Of a stretch of DNA of 64,000 nucleotides, positions 40,781 to 49,393 are shown piece after piece; position 1 is the first letter of the stretch, and each line of letters opens with the position of its first letter. Origin of the DNA: CAIWMF01 sp964402065 (lineage in GTDB: Bacteria; Verrucomicrobiota; Verrucomicrobiia; Chthoniobacterales; UBA6821); contig CAYOAN010000003.1 of the NCBI GenBank assembly GCA_964402065.1, positions 124,001 through 188,000 of the forward strand, in the 5' to 3' direction. A program made the translations under genes and the position numbers. The notes under the pieces are model-generated. The model was given only the letters and a program-made list of their open reading frames with translations. It made no database searches and was not told the origin of the DNA.

Positions 40781-41947
40781 CTATGCACTATAACTCGTGA
40801 TCACTTCTTGATAAATCTTAAAAAGTTGATCAAAAACGCGGTTCCAACAGTAACGTTCTCGTACAATAGCAGCAGCCTTGTTACCTAAGACCTTCAGATC
40901 AAGGTTTGAAGCACATTGTATTGCTTCTGCAAGAGCAAGAGGGTTGTTCTTTTGAGCCCCTAATTCTTTTCCTACAACAATAAGACGCTCTGTAGATGTT
41001 TTTTGAATGCCAAGCACAGGCGTACCGCAGGCTTGCGTTTCAAGCGTTACCAAACCAAAAGTTTCTTGCACTCCAGGATGAATAAAGAGATCTGCTGCGC
41101 GATAAATGTCAGCGAGCTCTTTAGCATCTTCGCAATAAGAACGCCAAGTAATCTCCCCTGTTTTGTCACTAAGACGTTGCAACGGGCTTCGCAACGGTCC
41201 ATCGCCAATCACAACCAAATGATAGCGATGTGGCTCTTCCTGATGCAGGTGAGAAAAAGCTCCGAGCAAAGTTCTCACATTTTTTTCAGGCGCAAGCCGG
41301 CCGACATAAAGCAAAATGGTACGATCTTCTGGCAACCCCCATTTCTTACGGAGCAGCAGCCCTCTCTCTCGATCAGGATAAAAAATGGATGTATCCACTC
41401 CAAGCTCTAGCGTCACTGCATTTTCAACCCCCCATGTTGTGAGCAAATCAGTATAGAGCGCACTTGGAACAAGAGTCCGTTGAAATCGATTATAAAGCGA
41501 TGCCACATATCGCCTTGAAATTTCTTTAGCAACAAGCACCGAAATACCGCCAAAATATTTTGCAATCGAGCGGACTGTTGCTTCTGGAAAATGAGAATGA
41601 TAAAAACCAACCGTCGGAATGCCGAGCCCATTTCCTGATGCAATAGCCTTCCAAGCCACCTGATATGGGTCTCCTGACTCAATAATATCTGGTTTTTCTT
41701 GCTCGAGTACTTCTTCAATCAACGTCAAATTAAGCAATGCTCGATAGCGAGCTGTGCGTGAAATAAGAGGTGACGCAATCGTGTAAACAATATTTCCATT
41801 CTCTTCACGCCGCTCTGTTTTTTCACCAGGAACAATTAAAAGATGCCGATGCCCTGCCGCTCGTAGGTGTTTTGCTTTCTCGCTGATATAGCGGCGAACG
41901 CCTCCACCAACGGGAGAATAAAATTGAGTAAGGTCACAAACAAGCAT
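40781..41947 (-). CDS. Glycosyltransferase family 4
   Basis: A 388-residue retaining GT-B glycosyltransferase. N-terminal 'FYSPVGGGVRRYISEKAKHL', linker 'YVGRLAPEKNVRTLLGAFSH', and C-terminal 'HPGVQETFGLVTLETQACGT' with the EX7E motif that binds the nucleotide sugar. Similar proteins transfer mannose or glucose to lipids. It probably shares a transcript with the acetyltransferase behind it. Acceptor not predictable. Confidence 0.88.
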   Translation of the reverse strand: MLVCDLTQFYSPVGGGVRRYISEKAKHLRAAGHRHLLIVPGEKTERREENGNIVYTIASPLISRTARYRALLNLTLIEEVLEQEKPDIIESGDPYQVAWKAIASGNGLGIPTVGFYHSHFPEATVRSIAKYFGGISVLVAKEISRRYVASLYNRFQRTLVPSALYTDLLTTWGVENAVTLELGVDTSIFYPDRERGLLLRKKWGLPEDRTILLYVGRLAPEKNVRTLLGAFSHLHQEEPHRYHLVVIGDGPLRSPLQRLSDKTGEITWRSYCEDAKELADIYRAADLFIHPGVQETFGLVTLETQACGTPVLGIQKTSTERLIVVGKELGAQKNNPLALAEAIQCASNLDLKVLGNKAAAIVRERYCWNRVFDQLFKIYQEVITSYSA

Positions 41948-41993
41948 GGAGAGAGGAAGGCTAAAACGAGCCGTAAAGGGGGCGAAAAGGCAC

Positions 41994-42134
41994 TAGAGCG
42001 GTTTAAAAAAGATGATAGCCGATGTAGTGCCCAGAACGAGGAGCGCAGAAATGCAGTGTATATCTCAGACTCGAGGCTTCGAGCACCGGAGTGACGCCGC
42101 AATACGCGGCTATAGAATTTGTGAACATGCTCTA
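41994..42134 (+). repeat. Family-1 palindromic repeat, copy C
   Basis: 141 bp, bounded by TAGAGC and GCTCTA. Core: CCAGAACGAGGAGCGCAG, ACTCGAGGCTTCGAGCACCG and GAGTGACGCCGCAATACG. It lies between the GT4 start and the trxB stop. Confidence 0.8.
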
Positions 42135-42188
42135 AAATTTCTTTCCGTTTTCTTTCGTCTCACTCGCGGTTTTAAATTCTGCTTGTGA

Positions 42189-43109
42189 TTACTCTTTTTC
42201 TGCCAGCCAGCGTTCTGCAGAGATTGCAGCAGCACAACCAAGTCCAGCGGCCGTCACAGCTTGACGATAAATTTGATCAGCCACATCGCCAGCAGCAAAC
42301 ACACCAGGCAAATTCATCTCGGTTCCATGTTTCGGAACAAGATATCCCTTTTTGTCGATATCAAGTTTACCAGCAAAAGGCCCCGTATTTGCCGTATGTC
42401 CAATCGCAACAAAAACACACTTTACTTCGAGCTCACGTGTCTCACCAGAAACAAGGTCTTTGAGCAAAACCGCACGCATTTTTTTTTCGTCATCCGGAAT
42501 GTAACGCTCGATGGCAGTATTCCAAATTGGTTTAATCTTCGGATGGGCAAGCGCCCGATCAGCCATGATTTTGGAAGCTCTCAGCGTATCACGACGATGG
42601 ATCAGAAAAACCTCAGAAGCAAAGCGCGTAAGGAACAGAGCTTCCTCACAAGCTGAATCCCCACCACCAACAACGCAGACAGGAACATTGCGATAAAAGG
42701 CTCCGTCACAAGTGGCGCATGAAGTAAGACCATGCCCAACGAGCTCTTTTTCTCCCTCAAGTCCCAACCAGCGCGCTGAGGCCCCACTCGCAATAATGAG
42801 TGCCTTTGTTTCCAGCCACTTCCCATCAACTTTGACGCGATTGATACCGTTAGATTGTTCAAACTCTTCAACACTTCCGTACAAAAAACGGGCGCCAAAT
42901 TTTTCGGCCTGCTTGTGCATGCGCATGATCAATTCTGACCCGTCAATGCCTTCAGGAAAACCTGGAAAATTTTCAACTTCTGTTGTGGTCGTAAGCTGTC
43001 CTCCAGGTTGAGATCCCTCGAGGACTAGCGGCGAGAGATTTGCACGCGCCGTGTAGATGGCTGCTGTTAATCCGGCACAGCCGGTACCGATGATAATGAC
43101 TTGTTCCAT
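42189..43109 (-). CDS. trxB: Thioredoxin reductase
   Basis: Reduces thioredoxin with NADPH through FAD. 306 residues. FAD site 'IIGTGCAGLTAAIYTARANL', redox pair in 'LTSCATCDGAFYRNVPVCVV', NADPH site 'VGGGDSACEEALFLTRFAS' and C-terminal FAD part 'GVFAAGDVADQIYRQAVTAA'. A low-molecular-weight type reductase. No thioredoxin gene adjacent. Confidence 0.96.
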   Translation of the reverse strand: MEQVIIIGTGCAGLTAAIYTARANLSPLVLEGSQPGGQLTTTTEVENFPGFPEGIDGSELIMRMHKQAEKFGARFLYGSVEEFEQSNGINRVKVDGKWLETKALIIASGASARWLGLEGEKELVGHGLTSCATCDGAFYRNVPVCVVGGGDSACEEALFLTRFASEVFLIHRRDTLRASKIMADRALAHPKIKPIWNTAIERYIPDDEKKMRAVLLKDLVSGETRELEVKCVFVAIGHTANTGPFAGKLDIDKKGYLVPKHGTEMNLPGVFAAGDVADQIYRQAVTAAGLGCAAAISAERWLAEKE

Positions 43110-43151
43110 GGGAAGAAGAGAATAGCCACAAAGCTAACAAAGGACAAAAAC

Positions 43152-43185
43152 AAAAAAACGGAGTCGTTTCCAACTTCGTTTTTTA
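43152..43185 (-). terminator. Terminator behind the MFS transporter
   Basis: Minus strand: AAAAAACGAAG, loop TTGGAAACGA, CTCCGTTTTTTT: a stem with one mismatch ending in a U-run. It stands 68 bp behind the MFS stop and 43 bp before trxB's start. Confidence 0.6.
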
Positions 43186-43251
43186 ATTTATTTTTGAACT
43201 AAGAATGATAGCCAAGGCAATACTAAGAGCCACCTTGATTGATCCATTCAT
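43183..43251 (-). CDS. Hydrophobic 22-residue peptide ORF (candidate)
   Basis: ATG starts two bases behind the MFS stop; the peptide MNGSIKVALSIALAIILSSK plus two residues is one membrane-spanning or signal segment, and its stop is in the terminator's A-run. No family known. Possibly a translated micro-peptide, possibly the remains of a gene start. Confidence 0.2.
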   Translation of the reverse strand: MNGSIKVALSIALAIILSSKIN

Positions 43252-43253
43252 TT

Positions 43254-44447
43254 TTATTGCATTTTTTTCTTAGAAAAACAGATCATCACCGATGCCACTA
43301 ATGATGCTGCAAAAATAATAACTGCAAGAAAGACAACGGTACCTTCACTCAAAAAGCCTACTGCCGTTGAGGAGAGTGTTCCAAGGACCATTTGAGAGAA
43401 GCTGATGAACGCAGAAGCACGACCAGCATTGTGTTCAAAGGGCGCAATCGCTAAGACACTGGCATTGGAAAAAGAAGTACTGACAGAAGCCATTAATAAA
43501 AAAAGAAGAAGAACGGTACTGAATAATGAGAGTTGGTGTATCAGGAACATTCCTAAAAAAATAAATGCAATTCCTGTCTGAAATAATAAAGCACCCTTCA
43601 AAATCTGCTCACTGTTCCAGTGTTTTAATAACCAAATGTTAAGCTGACTTGCTAAAATAAACCCCGCCGCAATCAAGGTAAAAATCCAACTAAAGGCCGT
43701 TGTACTTACATGAAAAAAATTAAGAAAAAGCAACGGTGATCCAGAAACATAAGCAAAGAGTGCCGCAAAAGAAATCGCGCCACAAAGACCATAACTATAA
43801 AAATAAGGATTCTTTGCTACCTCCCAATAATCACGCAACATTTGCCAAGGATGAAGATGGACATTGTTATCCGTGATAGCCACTGATGAAGGCAAAATAA
43901 ATTTTGTCCCTGCCATTAAAGCAAGAGCGATTAATGCTAAAACTAAAAAGAGAAACTTCCATCCCACAAACAGTGTCAGCAAATTTCCAATACTCGGCGC
44001 AAAAAGTGGAGATGCCCCCATAACGAGAATGATCATTGAAAAAATCTTAGCCCGCTCTTCATCAATAAAAAGGTCACGGACCACAGCATAAGCTGCAACA
44101 CTTGCAACACAGCCACCAAGACCTGCTACGAACCGCCATAAGATCAGTTGATTAAGACTGGAACTCATCATGCATGCGAGCGAGGCAATCACATAAATGA
44201 ACAGTCCAAAATAAAGAGGCTTCTTTCTTCCAAAGCGATCGAGCAGCGATCCATAAAAAAGTTGCCCCATGCCAATCCCAATAAAATTACTAGAAACAGT
44301 CAGTGCTAAGGCTGCTGTTGTTGTCTGTAACGCTCTGGCAATTGCAGGAAATGCTGGCAAATACATATCGAGCGTGAAAGGACTCACTGCCGTGAGCAAG
44401 CCGAGAAGACAGATGATGCTTCGACGATGAGGAAGAGAAGGTTTCAT
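43254..44447 (-). CDS. MFS multidrug efflux transporter, Bcr/CflA type
   Basis: A 397-residue 12-helix transporter. Start at ATG 44445-44447; the frame is open three codons more (TTG). 'ISPFTLDMYLPAFPAIAxxL'-like start (here TAVSPFTLDMYLPAFPAIAR), 'GQLFYGSLLDRFGRKKPLYF' (motif A) and 'FVAGLGGCVASVAAYAVVRD' (Bcr/CflA motif) indicate drug/H+ antiport in the inner membrane. Substrate unknown. DUF971 gene lies 18 bp upstream. Confidence 0.9.
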   Translation of the reverse strand: MKPSLPHRRSIICLLGLLTAVSPFTLDMYLPAFPAIARALQTTTAALALTVSSNFIGIGMGQLFYGSLLDRFGRKKPLYFGLFIYVIASLACMMSSSLNQLILWRFVAGLGGCVASVAAYAVVRDLFIDEERAKIFSMIILVMGASPLFAPSIGNLLTLFVGWKFLFLVLALIALALMAGTKFILPSSVAITDNNVHLHPWQMLRDYWEVAKNPYFYSYGLCGAISFAALFAYVSGSPLLFLNFFHVSTTAFSWIFTLIAAGFILASQLNIWLLKHWNSEQILKGALLFQTGIAFIFLGMFLIHQLSLFSTVLLLFLLMASVSTSFSNASVLAIAPFEHNAGRASAFISFSQMVLGTLSSTAVGFLSEGTVVFLAVIIFAASLVASVMICFSKKKMQ

Positions 44448-44465
44448 GAAAAACAAGTTGAGCGT

Positions 44466-44792
44466 TCAAACGTTATCGCAATTTTTTAAATACCTCACCG
44501 AATAAATCCCCGTGCTATGTCCATCTCCCCAAAAAAATTGAATCCCATAACCGCCCACGAATTCATATTTTTTTAACATAAAACTTTCTGGTGTGAGTTG
44601 TTTTTTGAGCACTACTTTATTTCCCATGACGTCTGGCTCTCCCTCACACACTGCACAAGGACAGGCTTTGCGGAGTGCTTGCAAAGAAAGAAACTGTTCC
44701 GTTCCATCGTTCCAAGCAATTGCCAATTCTTCGCCAACGATGGCCAAAGCTGTTGGAAGATTAAAAGTTGGAGGCTGAAATTGGTGAGACAT
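44466..44792 (-). CDS. DUF971 (GBBH-like N-terminal) protein
   Basis: A 108-residue single-domain protein: 'LAIAWNDGTEQFLSLQALRK', 'ACPCAVCEGE' with a Cys pair, and 'YGIQFFWGDGHSTGIYSVRY'. The fold is that of the N-terminal domain of gamma-butyrobetaine hydroxylase; bacterial stand-alone forms are linked to Fe-S proteins in some genomes, but no function is settled. Confidence 0.88.
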   Translation of the reverse strand: MSHQFQPPTFNLPTALAIVGEELAIAWNDGTEQFLSLQALRKACPCAVCEGEPDVMGNKVVLKKQLTPESFMLKKYEFVGGYGIQFFWGDGHSTGIYSVRYLKNCDNV

Positions 44793-44836
44793 AGGTCGAG
44801 TTATATCACCTTTATGAATGAGCTAAACTATAAGAC

Positions 44837-44992
44837 TCAGGAGCGTTGGCGTCTGACAAGGTGAAAGATCGAGACGCTATCCGAAAATAACGTAGTAGCA
44901 GTGTTAAGTTACAAGTGAAAAGTTAAGATCTGAGAACGCAGTCCTAACGAAAAAGAGCAAGCTTATGGCCTGCCTCTTTCAATTTAATGCAC
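44837..44992 (+). repeat. Family-2 repeat, degenerate copy
   Basis: The right half (44929-44992: CTGAGAACGCAGTCCTAACG, AAAAGAGCAAGCTTATGG and CAATTTAATGCACCA) lines up with the complete copy at 55987-56146. The left half only weakly matches (AGATCGAGACGCTA). It fills most of the 308-bp gap between DUF971 and the hppA terminator. Confidence 0.55.
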
Positions 44993-45039
44993 CATAATAA
45001 CAAGCTCCAAGATCAAGACTCTATAAAAATCCTAAGTCT

Positions 45040-45078
45040 ATTAAAAAAGAAGAGCACGGCAGCAATGCGGCCGTGCTC
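45040..45078 (-). terminator. Rho-independent terminator of hppA
   Basis: Minus strand: GAGCACGGC, loop CGCATTGCT region, GCCGTGCTC, then TTCTTTTTTAA. A 9-bp GC-rich perfect stem and U-tract 24 bp behind the hppA stop. Confidence 0.88.
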
Positions 45079-45101
45079 AAATAGCAAGTTGATGAAATAA
45101 T

Positions 45102-47168
45102 TTATTTAAACAAAAGAGGAACAACTAAGATCGCAACGATGTTCACAACTTTGATCATCGGATTGATTGCAGGGCCAGCTGTGTCTTTGTAAGGATCACC
45201 AACAGTGTCTCCGGTTACTGCTGCAGCATGAGCAGAAGAACCTTTGCCACCGTGCTTTCCTTCTTCAATATATTTTTTTGCATTGTCCCAAGCCCCACCG
45301 CTGGAGGTCATCGAGATTGCAAGGAAGAGGCCCGTCACAATGGTTCCAACGAGCACACCACCAAGAGCCACAGCTCCGAGCCATGGAATAAAGCCAACAG
45401 CAAGAACGGTAAGAACAGGAAGCAGCGCCGGAATGATCATTTCGCGAAGAGCTGCCTTGGTGACGATGTCAACACAGGTTCCATACTCCGGTGTGTCTTG
45501 TCCTGTTAAAATACCAGGGTGCAAACCAAGTTGGCGACGCACTTCGATTACCACAGCGCCAGCAGCCTTACCAACAGCATCAATACTGAAAGCGGAGAAA
45601 ACAAATGGGAGCAAGCCTCCAATGAGAAGTCCAGCAATGACACGTGGATCAGAAAGCGAGAAGCTTAACCCAGCATTATCAAGCATGTGACTCTTGAGTT
45701 CTTCAACATAAGAACCAAAAAGGACAAGTGCTGCGAGTCCAGCAGAAGCAATGGCATAACCTTTGGTCACAGCTTTCATCGTGTTACCAACAGCGTCAAG
45801 TTCGTCGGTGATTTCACGAGCTGTCTTTGGTGATTCGCTCATCACAGCGATACCACCCGCGTTATCAGTGATTGGACCGAAAGCATCAAGTGAGATAATG
45901 ATTCCTGAAAGTGAGAGCATGCTCATCACAGCCACAGCAACTCCATAGAGTCCTGCAAAATGGAAACTACCTAAAATCGCAGCGATAATAAAAATCGCAG
46001 GCAAGACAGTCGCATGATTTCCCACCGCAATACCAGCGATAATGTTCGTACCATGACCAGTCTCCGAAGCACGTGCAATGCGGCGAACGGGTTCATACTC
46101 GGTAGAAGTAAAATAGTTGGTAATCAAAACGATGATTGCTGTCATTGCCAAACCAATCAATGCCGAGAAGTAAAGGCCTTGTGATGTAATCGTCATTGAG
46201 TCTGAAACGATATCAAGAGGGAAAAGCATCTTTGTCGCTGGATAAAAAAGAACCGCTGACAAAATAGCATTCAAAACCACTGCCGTTATTAAAGAAGCAC
46301 CTGGTTTTTGCTTCGACAGGTTAACGTAGAAAATTCCAAGAATTGATCCAATGACGGAAATACCACCGAGGACAAAGGGGTAAAGAATGGCTGCTGGTGT
46401 TGCTTTGAGGGTCAAGTAGCCAACAAAGACTGCACCAATAAGGCTCACTGCATAAGTTTCAAAAACGTCAGCTGCCATGCCTGCGCAATCACCAACGTTA
46501 TCACCAACGTTATCAGCGATTGTTGCCGGATTACGTGGATCATCTTCATCAAGATTTTGTTCAATTTTTCCAACAAGGTCAGCACCAACGTCAGCTGCCT
46601 TAGTATAAATACCACCGCCCAAACGAGCAAAGACGCTGATCAAGCTCGCTCCGAGAGCAAGTCCAATCAAGCTGTTGATTGCTTCAGCTTCTCCAAGCAA
46701 AGGACGGGCCAATGCATAAAATCCACCAACGGAAAGCAAGGCCAATCCAACGACAAGCAATCCTGTAACAGCACCACCGCTAAAAGCCATTTTCATAGCG
46801 GAGTGACGTGAGAGCAATGCTCCAGCAGCTGTGCGAACGTTAGCAACAACAGCAACTCGCATTCCAACATAGCCTGCAGCTAGTGAACAAAGGGCTCCAA
46901 TCACAAATCCGCCCGAAGCAGCAACTCCTTTGAAATAGTAAAGGGCTACAAAAATCGCTACCGCAATTAAAGAGATAGCGGTAATTTGACGATTAAGATA
47001 AGCCTTTGCACCTTCTTGGATAGCTCCAGCAATAACGGCCATCTTTGGCGTTCCTGCTGATGAGGTAAGAATAGAGCGAATCAGCGCAAGGGCTACAAGC
47101 AGACCAAGCGTGCCACAGATCATGGCGAAATTAATGCCATTCTGAATTTGCAAGAGATTTGTAAACAT
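45102..47168 (-). CDS. hppA: Membrane-bound proton-translocating pyrophosphatase
   Basis: Couples PPi hydrolysis to ion export across the inner membrane. 688 residues from the ATG at 47166-47168; ~16 membrane helices. Catalytic loops 'KAADVGADLVGKIEQNLDED' and 'NPATIADNVGDNVGDCAGMA' bind Mg-PPi; 'DTVGDPYKDTAGPAINPMIK' is the last signature. The residue that separates K+-dependent from K+-independent enzymes is Lys here ('GNTMKAVTKGYAIASA'), pointing to a K+-independent H+ pump. It has its own terminator and stands alone. Confidence 0.97.
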   Translation of the reverse strand: MFTNLLQIQNGINFAMICGTLGLLVALALIRSILTSSAGTPKMAVIAGAIQEGAKAYLNRQITAISLIAVAIFVALYYFKGVAASGGFVIGALCSLAAGYVGMRVAVVANVRTAAGALLSRHSAMKMAFSGGAVTGLLVVGLALLSVGGFYALARPLLGEAEAINSLIGLALGASLISVFARLGGGIYTKAADVGADLVGKIEQNLDEDDPRNPATIADNVGDNVGDCAGMAADVFETYAVSLIGAVFVGYLTLKATPAAILYPFVLGGISVIGSILGIFYVNLSKQKPGASLITAVVLNAILSAVLFYPATKMLFPLDIVSDSMTITSQGLYFSALIGLAMTAIIVLITNYFTSTEYEPVRRIARASETGHGTNIIAGIAVGNHATVLPAIFIIAAILGSFHFAGLYGVAVAVMSMLSLSGIIISLDAFGPITDNAGGIAVMSESPKTAREITDELDAVGNTMKAVTKGYAIASAGLAALVLFGSYVEELKSHMLDNAGLSFSLSDPRVIAGLLIGGLLPFVFSAFSIDAVGKAAGAVVIEVRRQLGLHPGILTGQDTPEYGTCVDIVTKAALREMIIPALLPVLTVLAVGFIPWLGAVALGGVLVGTIVTGLFLAISMTSSGGAWDNAKKYIEEGKHGGKGSSAHAAAVTGDTVGDPYKDTAGPAINPMIKVVNIVAILVVPLLFK

Positions 47169-47258
47169 AAATTGAATAAGAATAATTGAAATCTTTCTGT
47201 AATTTTGGGTGCTCTGAAATATACGTTCTGCCAAAAATAAGCAATCAATTTATTTTTC

Positions 47259-47398
47259 TAGAGCGTGTTAAAAAAAATTATAGCCGATGCAGTACTAGGA
47301 ACGAGGAGCGCAGGTCCGCAGTGTATTCTGATACTCGAGGAGGCAAGCACCGGAGTGACGCCGTAATGAACGGCTATAACTTTTTTGAAAATGCTCTA
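47259..47398 (+). repeat. Family-1 palindromic repeat, copy A
   Basis: 140 bp from TAGAGCGTGTT to AAAATGCTCTA. The ends form ~28-bp inverted repeats (TAGAGCxTxTTxAAAAAAxT and TATAGCCG). It differs from copy B (58234-58373) at only about three positions. The right arm codes the last residues and the stop of lnt. Confidence 0.85.
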
Positions 47399-49002
47399 AG
47401 AAAAACCGAGAGAAGCCCCACGGCCATCACTCCTAAACAGAGATAAGAAAACCAATCGCCATACTTCGTATAAAATGTTGGCACGGGATCGCGTGGCACG
47501 GAGAGTTGACTAAAGAGCACTCCTTCAAAAAAAGTGCCTCCATGCTCGTCGCGTAAAACTTGTGTTAGCCGACCATAGCGATCAACCAAGCAGGTTACGC
47601 CAGTGTTAGCAACACGCAGTAGAGGGAGTTTTGTTTCTGCAGAGCGAAAAAGAGCATTCATCGCATGCTGTTGCGAAGCCATTGTATGGCCGAACCATCC
47701 ATCATTAGTTAGCGTGATCAAAAGTTGAGCGTGTTGGCAGGCAAAGCGTCGAACCAAATTTCCAAGCGTGTCTTCAAAGCAAATCAACGGTGCAATAGCG
47801 ATTGGCTTTGTTGACAAATGCAATACCTTTGGCTCTAACCCCGCGTCAAAGTCGCCCAAGACGCGATCCCCAATAATCCATTGGAAAAGAGGAAATGTTT
47901 TTCGACAAGGAATGTATTCTCCAAATGGAACAAGATGCATTTTGGCATAGACTTGAGCTTCCCTTGCTGGATCCAACAAAATAGCGGCATTATAATCGCG
48001 CTGTGGATCTTCTTCGTAATGAAGTGAGCCTGCCAGCAAGTCTGTATGACTTCCCTCAATGAGCCGGCTAACTCGAGCAAAAATCTTTTCATCATTCAAG
48101 AGCGGACGTGGCGTAGCTGCTTCAGGCCAAACAATGAGATCCGGAGCTCCTCTCAAGGCGAGCTGTGTTTCTCGTTCATAAACCTGCATGATGTTCTCTT
48201 CGAAAGCACGATCCCATTTATGATTTTGTGGAATATTTCCCTGCACCGCTGCTACTGAAAGCCAGTCCTGAGGAGGAAGAGGCGCCGACAACTCGCGAAT
48301 TCCGTAGTAGAGAAGCGCTATGACAACCACTAAAACAAAACTGACATCACCATGAACATGCCAAGGATTCTTCAACAACGGTTCGATCCTTTGTTGCTGC
48401 GCATGTCGGCCCATGGCAACTGCTGTCATACAGCTCGTCATGGCACCTAAAAAAGAAAGCCCAGCCACTCCAGTAATATCAACAAACTGAATCAGTGAAA
48501 TGTTGTGATAAAAAGAAACACCAAAACTATTCCATCCAAATCCTGTAAATAACGTTCCTCTCAGCCATTCAATCCCAACCCAAGCTGCTGCACTTAGCAA
48601 GACAGCTTGAAGAGAGCGACACCAATGCATTTCTTGAGGCACCTCTGTTTTCCAACAAAGCGGCCTAACCACCATCGCAACAAACAAAGACCACAAGCCA
48701 AAATAGAGTCCTAAAAATGGCGGCAAGAGCGCAACACCTTCCCAAGCGACTGAGGAAATCCACGAAAGCGTGATGCCAAAAAAAACAACCCCTGCTATCC
48801 AGCCGAAAAAAAAGCTGCGTCGCACACGCGCCCATGCAGCCTGAGGCAAAGGCCCGCAAAGGAGCACCCATGCCAGCGGAGCCATTGCAAAAAAGGGAAT
48901 CCAACTGAGATGCCGTTCCCATCGATCATGAAAACTCAAGAATGGAAACGCCATGGCCACTCCAGTGACGACAGCAAACAAAAAACTTTTTGCACTTTTC
49001 AC
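47374..49002 (-). CDS. lnt: Apolipoprotein N-acyltransferase
   Basis: Adds the third acyl chain to lipoproteins at the periplasmic face. 542 residues: N-terminal membrane helices, then a nitrilase-fold domain from about residue 245. The catalytic triad is Glu in 'DLIVWPEAATP', Lys in 'VYAKMHLVPFGEYIP' and Cys in 'APLICFEDTLG'; 'LTNDGWFGHTMASQQHAMNA' is conserved. GTG start overlaps the upstream stop (GTGA). The last ~8 codons and the TAG stop lie in repeat copy A, so the original C-terminus has been replaced. Confidence 0.95.
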   Translation of the reverse strand: MKSAKSFLFAVVTGVAMAFPFLSFHDRWERHLSWIPFFAMAPLAWVLLCGPLPQAAWARVRRSFFFGWIAGVVFFGITLSWISSVAWEGVALLPPFLGLYFGLWSLFVAMVVRPLCWKTEVPQEMHWCRSLQAVLLSAAAWVGIEWLRGTLFTGFGWNSFGVSFYHNISLIQFVDITGVAGLSFLGAMTSCMTAVAMGRHAQQQRIEPLLKNPWHVHGDVSFVLVVVIALLYYGIRELSAPLPPQDWLSVAAVQGNIPQNHKWDRAFEENIMQVYERETQLALRGAPDLIVWPEAATPRPLLNDEKIFARVSRLIEGSHTDLLAGSLHYEEDPQRDYNAAILLDPAREAQVYAKMHLVPFGEYIPCRKTFPLFQWIIGDRVLGDFDAGLEPKVLHLSTKPIAIAPLICFEDTLGNLVRRFACQHAQLLITLTNDGWFGHTMASQQHAMNALFRSAETKLPLLRVANTGVTCLVDRYGRLTQVLRDEHGGTFFEGVLFSQLSVPRDPVPTFYTKYGDWFSYLCLGVMAVGLLSVFLRAFSKKL

Positions 49003-49376
49003 GGCAGAAAATCAGTGGAAATCGTCGTGTCAATCGTCACATCACAGGCCTCGCCTGGAGAAAATACTTTTGGCTTTTCTAAAAGTTGCAACAAAACAGC
49101 CTCTCTTTCCACCGTTACTACTTGAGCACGCAACGGCTCGGTGGAAAGGCCACTCATGGTTATTTTGGCATACTGCTTTGGGTGCAATCGCGCTATCGCC
49201 GACAAAGGAAAAGAAGCTCTGATATGCCCATCCGCATCGATAACAACTGCTTGATGCGTAGAAAAAACATGCCGTGAGTAATTCCAACACGTTCCAACAG
49301 CTGCTAATAAAGAGAGCCCGACAAGAAAAAGAACAAGTTGCTTTCCATTAGATGAGTGACGTTGGCGAGAATTCAT
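48999..49376 (-). CDS. Small membrane-anchored protein, HlyD-like beta-barrel remnant
   Basis: A 125-residue protein with one N-terminal membrane anchor (residues 13-32) and a periplasmic beta-rich part: 'RASFPLSAIARLHPKQYAKI', 'LRAQVVTVEREAVLLQLLEK' and 'SPGEACDVTIDTTIS'. That order (anchor, G/Q-A-xI, V.L.L, PGxxCxVxI) resembles the last domain of efflux membrane-fusion proteins, but the helical hairpin is absent. Overlaps lnt by 4 nt, so coupled expression is likely. Function unknown. Confidence 0.55.
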   Translation of the reverse strand: MNSRQRHSSNGKQLVLFLVGLSLLAAVGTCWNYSRHVFSTHQAVVIDADGHIRASFPLSAIARLHPKQYAKITMSGLSTEPLRAQVVTVEREAVLLQLLEKPKVFSPGEACDVTIDTTISTDFLP

Positions 49377-49393
49377 TTGAGAGATGGCTTTGA

